A stretch of DNA of 5,086 bases. Origin: Campylobacterota bacterium (GTDB lineage: Bacteria; Campylobacterota; Campylobacteria; Campylobacterales; Sulfurovaceae). The stretch lies in assembly GCA_022600655.1 (NCBI GenBank), contig JAHZJZ010000345.1:1-5086 (forward strand), in the 5' to 3' direction. Shown piece by piece: positions 1-5,086 of this stretch (positions are counted from its first letter, which is position 1; every line of letters begins with the position of its first letter). The notes under the pieces are model-generated. The model was not told the origin of the DNA, made no database searches, and saw only the letters and a program-made list of their open reading frames with translations. The position numbers were made by a program, and so were the translations under genes.

Positions 1-53
1 CCCATAGTTTGTGAGAACCCACTGTCTGTAAACAGTAGAAGAAAAACTTATTT

Positions 54-104
54 GGAATCGGAGACTTTAGTTCTGAACATAACGAGGCTAAAGCCATCGG
101 TTCC
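54..104. repeat. Imperfect inverted repeat (hairpin) downstream of sucD
   Basis: The arms are 54-70 and 88-104, 17 bases each, around a 17-base loop. Read as plus-strand RNA, 15 of 17 positions pair (two are G-U wobbles); read as minus-strand RNA only 13 pair, because the wobbles become A-C mismatches. This bias suggests the structure matters in plus-strand RNA, as in the right-end/omega-RNA hairpins of IS200/IS605-type elements, with the element lying beyond the left window edge. The other reading is a minus-strand terminator for sucCD: a T-rich run (complement of 41-46) follows the stem, but about 7 bases away, which is far for a canonical intrinsic terminator. The structure is seen directly; its role is not established. 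Confidence 0.5.
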
Positions 105-126
105 TAGTTTTACAAGATATTTATGT

Positions 127-996
127 TTAAGAAAGAACTTTCTTAACAGCTTTACCAATTTCAGCAGGAGAGACAACAACTTCAACACCAACGGCTGTTA
201 GTGCATCCATCTTCTCTTTTGCTGTACCAGCTGAACCAGAGATAATTGCACCAGCGTGACCCATTCTTTTTCCAGCAGGAGCCGTTTGACCAGCAATAAA
301 TGCTACAACAGGTTTAGTAATGTTCTCTTTAATATAAGCAGCAGCTTGAATCTCAAGGTCTCCACCAATCTCACCAATCATTACAATTGCTTCTGTCTCT
401 GCATCATCTTGGAACATCTGAAGAAGTTGCTTGTAGCTAAGACCAATAATTGGGTCTCCACCAATACCAACAGCTGTAGTAATTCCGTAACCTTCGTTAC
501 ATACTTGGTTAGCACCTTCATACGTCAATGTACCAGACTTAGAGATAAGACCAACATTTCCTTTTTTGAAGATGCTACCTGGCATAATACCAATTTTACA
601 CTCTTCAGCAGTAATAACACCTGGACAGTTTGGCCCAATGGTCATCATTCCATGTTTTGTAGCACACGCTTTAGCAGCTTGCATGTCACGTACAGGAGCA
701 CCTTCGGTAATAACAACAGCCAACTCAATACCAGCTTCAGCAGCTTCCATAACAGCATCAGCCACAAATGCAGGTGGAACAAAAATCATAGAGACTGTAG
801 CACCTGTTGTGTTCACAGCATCAGCAACGGTATTAAATACAGGTTGTCCTAAGTGTGTTTGACCACCTTTATTTGGTGTAACACCACCAACAATTTGTGT
901 TCCATACGCCATACATTGCTCAGCGTGGAAAGTTCCCTCTTTACCTGTGAAACCTTGAACGATTACTTTTGTATCTTTGTTTACTAAAATTGACAT
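127..996 (-). CDS. sucD: Succinyl-CoA synthetase (ADP-forming) alpha subunit
   Basis: This is the alpha subunit of cytoplasmic succinyl-CoA synthetase, which interconverts succinate, CoA and ATP with succinyl-CoA, ADP and phosphate. The protein has 289 residues, the usual family length. The N-terminal CoA-binding Rossmann domain (about 1-125) carries GFTGKEG at 15-21 and ends near GPNCPG at 121-126. The C-terminal ligase domain (about 150-285) holds the motif GHAGAIISG, in which His247 is the residue phosphorylated during catalysis. The ATG at 996 is preceded by AAGGAG (1005-1010) with an 8-base spacer, located in the last codons of sucC. The gap to sucC is only 3 bases, so the two are cotranscribed and made in equal amounts. 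The C terminus aligns with E. coli SucD from memory, so the gene is intact despite the inverted repeat just beyond it. Direction (oxidative or reductive TCA) cannot be told from the sequence. Confidence 0.97.
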   Translation of the reverse strand: MSILVNKDTKVIVQGFTGKEGTFHAEQCMAYGTQIVGGVTPNKGGQTHLGQPVFNTVADAVNTTGATVSMIFVPPAFVADAVMEAAEAGIELAVVITEGAPVRDMQAAKACATKHGMMTIGPNCPGVITAEECKIGIMPGSIFKKGNVGLISKSGTLTYEGANQVCNEGYGITTAVGIGGDPIIGLSYKQLLQMFQDDAETEAIVMIGEIGGDLEIQAAAYIKENITKPVVAFIAGQTAPAGKRMGHAGAIISGSAGTAKEKMDALTAVGVEVVVSPAEIGKAVKKVLS

Positions 997-999
997 CTC

Positions 1000-2172
1000 T
1001 TATTCTCCTTTTGCTGCTGCTACGGCTTTTGCTGCACCATCACCAAGGTCAGTAGCTGCGATAACATTGTCTATATTTGCATTTTTTAGAATCTCTGCTG
1101 CTTCAGGTGCATTGGTTCCATCAAGTCTAACAACAACAGGTACATTAACATCTACCATCTTCGTTGCTTCTAGGATTCCGTTTGCGATTCTATCACATCT
1201 TACAATTCCACCAAAGATGTTTACAAAAATAGCTTTTACATTTGGATTTTTAAGAATGATTTCAAAACCTTTAGCAACCGTCTCAGCATTTGCTGAACCA
1301 CCAACATCAAGGAAGTTTGCAGGTGTTCCACCCATGTAGTTAATAGTATCCATTGTACCCATCGCAAGACCAGCACCGTTTACCATACAACCAATTTCAC
1401 CATCCAATGCGATGTAGCTTAGACCATATCGACTAGCGTCTCTCTCATCAGCATCCTCTTCAGAGATATCTCTCATATCTTCGATATCTGGGTGTCGTCC
1501 TAGTGCAGAGTCATCAAAGCCCATTTTCCCATCAAGTGCCATGAATTCACCTGAACTTGTTTTAATAAGTGGGTTAATCTCAATCATCTCTGCATCATTT
1601 TCCATATATAGTGTATAGAGTTTTGATGCAAATTGAATCATCTTTTTCTGCTCATCTTTATCGGTAATACCAAGACCAAATACTAATGAACGACCGTGGT
1701 GACCTTGGAAACCAAATGCAGGATCAACAGCTACTTTGATAATTTTTTCAGGAGTCTCTTCAGCTACGGTTTCAATGTCCATACCACCTTCGGTTGATGC
1801 CATAATAATTGGCATTTCAGCAGCTCTATCAAGAACTACAGAGAGGTATAATTCATCTTCAATAGCAGCACCCTCTTCAATATAAACTTTTTGAACGAGT
1901 TTACCTTCAGGACCTGTTTGATGAGTAACCAGTGTCATTCCCAGTATTTCACTTGCAAGTTCTCGTACTTCAGCTGGTGACTTAGCCAGTTTAACACCAC
2001 CACCAAGTCCTCTACCACCTGCGTGAATTTGTGCTTTTACAACCCAGATATTTCCACCTAGCTCTTGTGCATTTGTCATTGCTTGATCTGGTGTATTTGC
2101 AATAATACCTCTTGGTGTCGGTACACCATATTTAGCAAAAATCTGTTTTGCCTGATATTCATGAATATTCAT
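1000..2172 (-). CDS. sucC: Succinyl-CoA synthetase (ADP-forming) beta subunit
   Basis: This is the beta subunit of succinyl-CoA synthetase; it binds nucleotide and succinate and pairs with SucD. It has 390 residues against 388 in E. coli and is collinear with it as I recall that sequence. The N terminus MNIHEYQAKQ is characteristic. An ATP-grasp fold covers about 1-235, with the glycine-rich AGGRGLGGG at 51-59, EINPL at 198-202 and LDGKMG at 213-218; Asn200 and Asp214 match the family's Mg-nucleotide ligands. The C-terminal ligase/CoA domain contains CMVNGAGLAMGTMD (262-275), FLDVGG (287-292) and NIFGGIVRCD (318-327), which contacts succinate and the phosphohistidine loop. The start is the ATG at 2172, behind AAGGAG (2178-2183) with a 5-base spacer. 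It is the first gene of the sucCD operon; a promoter lies about 35 bases upstream. E. coli-like ADP use is assumed from overall similarity. Confidence 0.97.
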   Translation of the reverse strand: MNIHEYQAKQIFAKYGVPTPRGIIANTPDQAMTNAQELGGNIWVVKAQIHAGGRGLGGGVKLAKSPAEVRELASEILGMTLVTHQTGPEGKLVQKVYIEEGAAIEDELYLSVVLDRAAEMPIIMASTEGGMDIETVAEETPEKIIKVAVDPAFGFQGHHGRSLVFGLGITDKDEQKKMIQFASKLYTLYMENDAEMIEINPLIKTSSGEFMALDGKMGFDDSALGRHPDIEDMRDISEEDADERDASRYGLSYIALDGEIGCMVNGAGLAMGTMDTINYMGGTPANFLDVGGSANAETVAKGFEIILKNPNVKAIFVNIFGGIVRCDRIANGILEATKMVDVNVPVVVRLDGTNAPEAAEILKNANIDNVIAATDLGDGAAKAVAAAKGE

Positions 2173-2204
2173 TCGGACTCCTTTTATTTATTAAAGTTTG
2201 GAAT

Positions 2205-2233
2205 ATTATACGCTTAAGCAAAATAATGTGTAA
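2205..2233 (-). promoter_or_regulatory. Probable sigma70-type promoter of sucCD
   Basis: On the minus strand 2210-2205 reads TATAAT, a perfect -10 box. With a 17-base spacer the -35 hexamer is TTACAC (2233-2228), a poor match to TTGACA, and the upstream DNA is AT-rich, as is usual for Campylobacterota vegetative promoters. The predicted transcript start near 2198 gives a leader of about 26 bases that contains the sucC ribosome site. No other -10 box this good is seen near sucC on that strand. Confidence 0.65.
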
Positions 2234-2242
2234 TTAATTACA
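2229..2242. promoter_or_regulatory. 14-bp perfect palindrome over the sucCD -35 region
   Basis: The sequence TGTAATTAATTACA is a perfect palindrome (TGTAA-N4-TTACA layout) and overlaps the predicted -35 element of the sucCD promoter. A second perfect palindrome, GCTTAAGC at 2212-2219, lies in the spacer beside the -10 box; the two centres are 20 bases apart, close to two helical turns. The position suits a repressor operator. The half-site resembles FNR/CRP-family sites only loosely, so no regulator can be named. In DNA this AT-rich, short palindromes also arise by chance. Confidence 0.35.
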
Positions 2243-2433
2243 ATATAATTTGGAGTAACTTTATATTACTGTTTATTTTCTACACATCAAGTTGAAGCGT
2301 TAGATTTTATTATTTGAGAATAGTAGAGGGATTTTTGATTGTATGTGTAAAAAAGTAGCATATTACCTTTTTAATCATTAATTAATTTTTTGAATTATTT
2401 TACTTTAGAAAAAGAAACAATTATAAAAAATAG

Positions 2434-2442
2434 TGATATTAT
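2434..2442 (+). promoter_or_regulatory. Possible extended -10 promoter of the small gene
   Basis: TG at 2434-2435 followed one base later by TATTAT (2437-2442) makes an extended -10 element. The sequence at the expected -35 position (2414-2419, GAAACA) is weak. Transcription from about 2449 would give a leader of roughly 27 bases ending in the AAGGAG ribosome site of the gene at 2476. In such AT-rich DNA the match is suggestive only. Confidence 0.4.
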
Positions 2443-2464
2443 ATGAATAGCTTATTTAATTCAT

Positions 2465-2470
2465 AAGGAG
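2465..2470 (+). promoter_or_regulatory. Ribosome binding site that fixes the small-gene start
   Basis: AAGGAG lies 5 bases before the ATG at 2476. The in-frame TTG at 2473 would leave only a 2-base spacer, so the ATG is the better start. Confidence 0.75.
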
Positions 2471-2475
2471 TTTTG

Positions 2476-2760
2476 ATGTCAGACAAGATAGCAGCGATGG
2501 TTAGAATGGAAGAGGGGTATATGAGATTGACAATTGAGTATGATAATCCTAGTTTTAAAACTGAAATATGTAAAAATATTGCAGCCATGGAACAAAAACT
2601 AGATATCTACCCAGAAGTAATTCATAGAAGAGATAGTGAGAAAAAGTGGTTTTGTAGTGCAGAATTTTCTGGTGATGATTATATATGTAGTAGAACTTGT
2701 GGAGAGTTTATTGAAGGTTTACTTTGCAATCTTAATATTAAAGAGTGTGTAACTGATTAA
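2476..2760 (+). CDS. Small cysteine-rich protein of unknown function (94 aa)
   Basis: I do not recognise a family. The 94-residue product starts at the ATG placed by AAGGAG 5 bases upstream. It has six cysteines (32, 60, 71, 75, 84, 91), including a C-x3-C at 71-75 (CSRTC). No signal peptide or membrane segment is visible, so it is probably cytosolic. By eye the pattern suggests a small alpha/beta fold: a strand at about 15-22, a helix at 27-41, strands near 44-51 and 57-64, then a helix at 74-86. It is a single-gene unit on the strand opposite its neighbours and converges on the Nfn operon with 15 bases between stop codons. By rough hand count it is about 32% GC, lower than the flanking genes, and all five arginines are AGA. 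The good ribosome site and clean frame argue for a real gene. Metal or cluster binding by the cysteines is speculation. Confidence 0.75.
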   Translation: MSDKIAAMVRMEEGYMRLTIEYDNPSFKTEICKNIAAMEQKLDIYPEVIHRRDSEKKWFCSAEFSGDDYICSRTCGEFIEGLLCNLNIKECVTD

Positions 2761-2788
2761 AAGAAAGAGAGTGTGTTACCACTCCTCT
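2758..2788 (-). terminator. Intrinsic terminator of the nfn operon
   Basis: On the minus strand a stem of GAGTG (2784-2780) and CACTC (2773-2769) closes a 6-base loop that contains the nfnB stop codon. Three more pairs (2788-2786 without the bulge at 2785, against 2768-2766) extend it. The T-rich tract TTTCTTTT (2766-2759) follows. The stem uses the last codons of nfnB and the T-tract runs through the stop codon of the convergent small gene. Read rightward the hairpin has no T-run after it, so it should terminate mainly the leftward transcript. The stem is short, so strength is uncertain. Confidence 0.55.
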
Positions 2789-4218
2789 CCATTTAAATAT
2801 GCATCAATTGAGTTTGCTGCATCTCTACCCATTCCCATCGCTAAAATAACCGTCGCTTGACCAAGTGTTATATCACCACCTGCCCATACCCCTTTTTTAG
2901 TTGTTTTTCCTGTTTTTATATCGGCTTCTATATTACCCCATTGATTGAGTTCTAAGTTCTCTGTGGTTCGTGTTAGAAGAGGATTTGCACTGGTTCCAAT
3001 GGCAATAATCGCTAAATCACAATCAATATACTCATGTTCTCCAGTTGGAATCGGTCGGCTTCGTCCACCTTCATCAGGCTCTCCTAACTCCATTTTTTCA
3101 CAGTTAATTCCTACCAGTTTTCCGTTAGCATCACCTATAAATTCAAGAGGAGATGTTAAGAAATGAAACTGAACACCCTCTTCTTCAGCATGGTGAATCT
3201 CAATATGTCGTGATGGAGACTGCTCTCTGGTTCGTCGGTACACAATATTAACGCTTTTCGCTCCAAGTCTTACAGCCGTTCTAGCTGCATCCATGGCTAC
3301 ATTTCCAGCTCCTAAAATTGCCACATTTCTTCCTGGAATAATTGGTGTATCGTATTTTGGAAAATCAAAGGCTTTCATAAGATTTGCTCGGGTTAGATAC
3401 TCATTGGCAGAGAAAACACCATTTAGGTCTTCACCAGGGATATTTAAAAAGTTTGGCAATCCTGCTCCCACGCCAATAAAGACAGCATCATATCCCATCT
3501 CATCGATAAGTTCATCGACATCAACGGTTCGTCCTACCACAGTGTTACAGACAATCTTTACACCTAAAGCTTTGAGTTGTTCAATTTCATAGTCTACAAT
3601 ATCTTTAGCCAGTCTAAATTCTGGAATACCATAAAGCAGAACCCCTCCAGCTCTATGAAATGCCTCATAGATGGTTACCTCATGCCCTTTGACAGCCAAA
3701 TCTCCTGCTACGGTAATACCAGCAGGTCCACTACCAATAACAGCTATTTTTTTACCTGTTGAAGGGGGAATCTCTATTTGATTGGTTACGCCTGTATCTC
3801 TCGCCCAATCGGCAATAAACATCTCAAGGTTACCAATCCCTACCGATTCTCGTCCTTTTTTCTTTCCTACGACACAGACCTCTTCACACTGAATCTCTTG
3901 TGGGCAGACACGACCACAGACAGCAGGTAGGGCTGTTTTATCCCACACCGTATTGATGGCACCGTTTAAATCACCTTCAACAATCTGCTCTAAAAATCCA
4001 GGAATATCTATCCCCACTGGACACCCTGCCACACAAGCTGGGTCTTTACACTGAATACATCGTGCTGCTTCATATTGAGCTTCAAGTAGACCAAACCCCA
4101 ATGTTACTTCTGAGAAGTCTTTGTTTCGTACATTGGCTGCTTGTTCAGGCATCGCTTGTCGTGGAATGGCTCGTCGCTCTTTCTTGGTTAGGTATTTTGC
4201 TTCTATTTCATAAGTCAT
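2776..4218 (-). CDS. nfnB: NfnB/GltD-like FAD and iron-sulfur NADPH oxidoreductase subunit
   Basis: This is the large subunit of an NfnAB-type NADH-dependent reduced ferredoxin:NADP+ oxidoreductase; homologs are also named SudA or GltD. In characterised Nfn it carries the bifurcating FAD and two [4Fe-4S] clusters and binds NADPH and ferredoxin. The 480 residues show, in order: C54-x2-C57-x4-C62-x3-C66-P; C101-x3-C105-P-x5-C111-x3-C115 with Glu108 in PQE, where NfnB has its unusual glutamate ligand; an FAD Rossmann motif GSGPAG (162-167); a nucleotide motif GAGNVAMD (303-310) followed by YRR (327-329); and the C-terminal flavin motif AGGD (446-449). The motif usually seen as MPA after YRR reads SPS here (334-336). 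An upstream in-frame ATG would add 16 residues and overlap nfnA, but the start at 4218 has AGGAGG 6 bases before it and the family-like N terminus. The partner gene beside it favours Nfn over the glutamate synthase small subunit. Confidence 0.87.
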   Translation of the reverse strand: MTYEIEAKYLTKKERRAIPRQAMPEQAANVRNKDFSEVTLGFGLLEAQYEAARCIQCKDPACVAGCPVGIDIPGFLEQIVEGDLNGAINTVWDKTALPAVCGRVCPQEIQCEEVCVVGKKKGRESVGIGNLEMFIADWARDTGVTNQIEIPPSTGKKIAVIGSGPAGITVAGDLAVKGHEVTIYEAFHRAGGVLLYGIPEFRLAKDIVDYEIEQLKALGVKIVCNTVVGRTVDVDELIDEMGYDAVFIGVGAGLPNFLNIPGEDLNGVFSANEYLTRANLMKAFDFPKYDTPIIPGRNVAILGAGNVAMDAARTAVRLGAKSVNIVYRRTREQSPSRHIEIHHAEEEGVQFHFLTSPLEFIGDANGKLVGINCEKMELGEPDEGGRSRPIPTGEHEYIDCDLAIIAIGTSANPLLTRTTENLELNQWGNIEADIKTGKTTKKGVWAGGDITLGQATVILAMGMGRDAANSIDAYLNGEEW

Positions 4219-4219
4219 C

Positions 4220-5050
4220 TTATGCCTCCTTTTCAAACATACAGTTATCAGAATGCTCTTCTTCAACCCTATAAGCCTGAAGTCGTCGCATTAATCCATC
4301 AAAATCAACTTGATGTCCATCAAACTCTGGTCCATCGACACAAGCAAACTTGGTTTTGCCTCCTATGGTCACACGACATCCCCCACACATACCCGTTCCA
4401 TCTATCATAATTGGGTTTAGACTTACTGTAGTAGGTACATTGTACTCTTTGGTTAGTAGAGAAACAAACTTCATCATCGGCACAGGTCCAATGGCAACCA
4501 CTTCTGCTACTTCATTGTTCTCTAATACCTCTCGTAGTTCATCCGTTACAAAACCGTGTCGCCCTTCTGAGCCATCATCGGTACAGATTCGTAGTTCATC
4601 TGATGCTGCATCCATCTGGTCTCGCATAATAATATAGTCAGTGTTTCTAGCACCCACGATTGAGATAACCTTGTTTCCAGCTTCATACATTCCTCGTGTA
4701 ATTGGATGAAGAACAGCTGTCCCTGTACCTCCACCAACACAGACAACGGTTCCTTTTTTTTCTATATGTGTAGGCTGTCCCAATGGTCCTACAATATCTT
4801 TATACCCTTCTCCTACTTTTAGTGTGGCAAAGAGTCGGGTACTTTTACCTATAATCATATAGATAATGGTAATGGTTCCCTTCTCTTTGTTGACCTCTGC
4901 CATGGTGAGTGGGATTCTCTCCCCCGTCTCATCAGCGATAAGCATTACAAATTGACCTGGTTTCGCCTTTTTAGCAATTTGGGGTGCTTCTATCTCATTT
5001 AAGATAATCGTACCGTGTGCCATCTCTTCTCGTTTAACTATTTTGTACAT
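4220..5050 (-). CDS. nfnA: NfnA/SudB-like FAD and [2Fe-2S] NADH oxidoreductase subunit
   Basis: This is the small subunit of the Nfn complex, related to PyrK and ferredoxin-NADP reductases. In Nfn it oxidises or reduces NAD(H) and passes electrons through a [2Fe-2S] cluster to the large subunit. The 276 residues fit the family length. An FAD-binding barrel (about 1-98) has RIPLTMA at 45-51, in place of the RxYS/T-type motif. The NAD-binding domain (about 100-205) has GGGTGTAVLHPI at 106-117 and IGPVPMM at 187-193. The cluster region DGTGMCGGC (217-225) plus Cys237 offers Asp217, Cys222, Cys225 and Cys237, matching the three-cysteine, one-aspartate ligation known for NfnA. VDGPEFDGHQVDF (238-250) is typical of the C terminus. 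The ATG at 5050 follows AGGAG (5059-5063) with 8 bases between; another ATG 7 bases upstream is out of frame and soon stops. Its stop is one base before nfnB. Specific electron carriers are inferred from family. Confidence 0.87.
   Translation of the reverse strand: MYKIVKREEMAHGTIILNEIEAPQIAKKAKPGQFVMLIADETGERIPLTMAEVNKEKGTITIIYMIIGKSTRLFATLKVGEGYKDIVGPLGQPTHIEKKGTVVCVGGGTGTAVLHPITRGMYEAGNKVISIVGARNTDYIIMRDQMDAASDELRICTDDGSEGRHGFVTDELREVLENNEVAEVVAIGPVPMMKFVSLLTKEYNVPTTVSLNPIMIDGTGMCGGCRVTIGGKTKFACVDGPEFDGHQVDFDGLMRRLQAYRVEEEHSDNCMFEKEA
4225..4230 (-). promoter_or_regulatory. Ribosome binding site that fixes the nfnB start
   Basis: On the minus strand AGGAGG lies 6 bases before the ATG at 4218 and inside the last codons of nfnA. 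It selects this ATG over the in-frame upstream ATG at 4266. The TAA of nfnA and the ATG of nfnB are separated by one base, which suits translational coupling and equal subunit production. Confidence 0.8.
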
Positions 5051-5086
5051 TTTCCATTCTCCTAATAAGTATAATTGATATCAACC

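Larger units (their letters stand above)
2173..2475. other. Divergent AT-rich intergenic region
   Basis: This 303-base region separates the leftward sucCD operon from the rightward small gene. It holds the sucC ribosome site (2178-2183) and promoter, two palindromes (2212-2219 and 2229-2242), an extended -10 for the small gene (2434-2442) and that gene's ribosome site (2465-2470). The middle part, about 2250-2430, is very AT-rich and shows no credible ORF: the longest ATG frames on the plus strand are a 12-codon one at 2343 and a 7-codon one at 2443, neither with a ribosome site. I see no tRNA, riboswitch or convincing terminator here. Confidence 0.7.

Noticed and set aside
256..852. Plus-strand open frames of 198 and 98 codons across sucD
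   Set aside because: They lie antisense to the unmistakable sucD and have low-complexity Ser/Thr/Asn or Ala-rich content expected from reverse-strand reading; no ribosome site is evident.
2244..2249. Plus-strand TATAAT as a second rightward promoter
   Set aside because: It has no -35 match, is about 225 bases from the small gene, and overlaps DNA already explained by the leftward promoter region.
2281..2349. TACACAT (2281-2287) and ATGTGTA (2343-2349) as an operator pair or hairpin
   Set aside because: Seven bases separated by 55 is weak and likely chance in this composition.
2343..2381. A 12-codon ORF as a leader peptide
   Set aside because: It has no properly spaced ribosome site and no attenuator-like hairpins; the region is simply AT-rich.
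2443..2466. A 7-codon upstream ORF and ATGAAT/ATTCAT inverted repeat before the small gene
   Set aside because: The predicted transcript start falls inside it, it has no ribosome site, and a 6-bp repeat in AT-rich DNA is expected by chance.
4219..4266. A 16-residue N-terminal extension of NfnB starting at the ATG at 4266
   Set aside because: It would overlap the end of nfnA by 47 bases and lacks family similarity, while AGGAGG sits at ideal spacing before the ATG at 4218.
5068..5084. TATACT and the palindrome TTGATATCAA as promoter and operator of nfnAB
   Set aside because: A start from this -10 would fall inside the ribosome binding site, and the window ends before any -35 region could be examined.

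Overview
The window is AT-rich bacterial DNA encoding core central metabolism. The protein sequences, low GC, AGA/CGA arginine codons and promoters with a clear TATAAT but almost no -35 box fit a Campylobacterota (epsilonproteobacterial) chromosome, possibly a chemolithotroph of the Sulfurimonas/Sulfurovum/Arcobacter type. That placement is a judgement from sequence character, not a database match.

Layout. Positions 1-126 hold no complete gene but contain a 51-base imperfect inverted repeat just past the end of sucD. Positions 127-2172 (minus strand) are sucC-sucD, the two subunits of succinyl-CoA synthetase, 3 bases apart and apparently transcribed from a promoter near 2205. Positions 2173-2475 are a divergent AT-rich intergenic region carrying that promoter, two small palindromes and a weaker rightward promoter. 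Positions 2476-2760 (plus strand) encode a 94-residue protein with six cysteines that I do not recognise. Positions 2776-5050 (minus strand) encode a two-gene flavin/iron-sulfur oxidoreductase: a PyrK/FNR-like FAD and [2Fe-2S] subunit, followed after one base by a GltD-like FAD and 2x[4Fe-4S] subunit. Together they match NfnAB, the NADH-dependent reduced ferredoxin:NADP+ oxidoreductase, also annotated SudBA. A hairpin plus T-tract at the end of this operon looks like its terminator.

How the genes relate. Succinyl-CoA synthetase serves the oxidative or the reductive TCA cycle. Nfn-type enzymes exchange electrons among NADH, NADPH and ferredoxin, and the reductive TCA cycle consumes reduced ferredoxin and NADPH. 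The two operons therefore fit one metabolic theme (redox supply beside a TCA step), but they are separate transcription units and functional coupling is inference. I found no RNA gene, CRISPR array or complete mobile element, and no clear sign of an undescribed multi-gene system. The least explained items are the cysteine-rich small protein, the paired palindromes at the sucCD promoter and the inverted repeat next to sucD.
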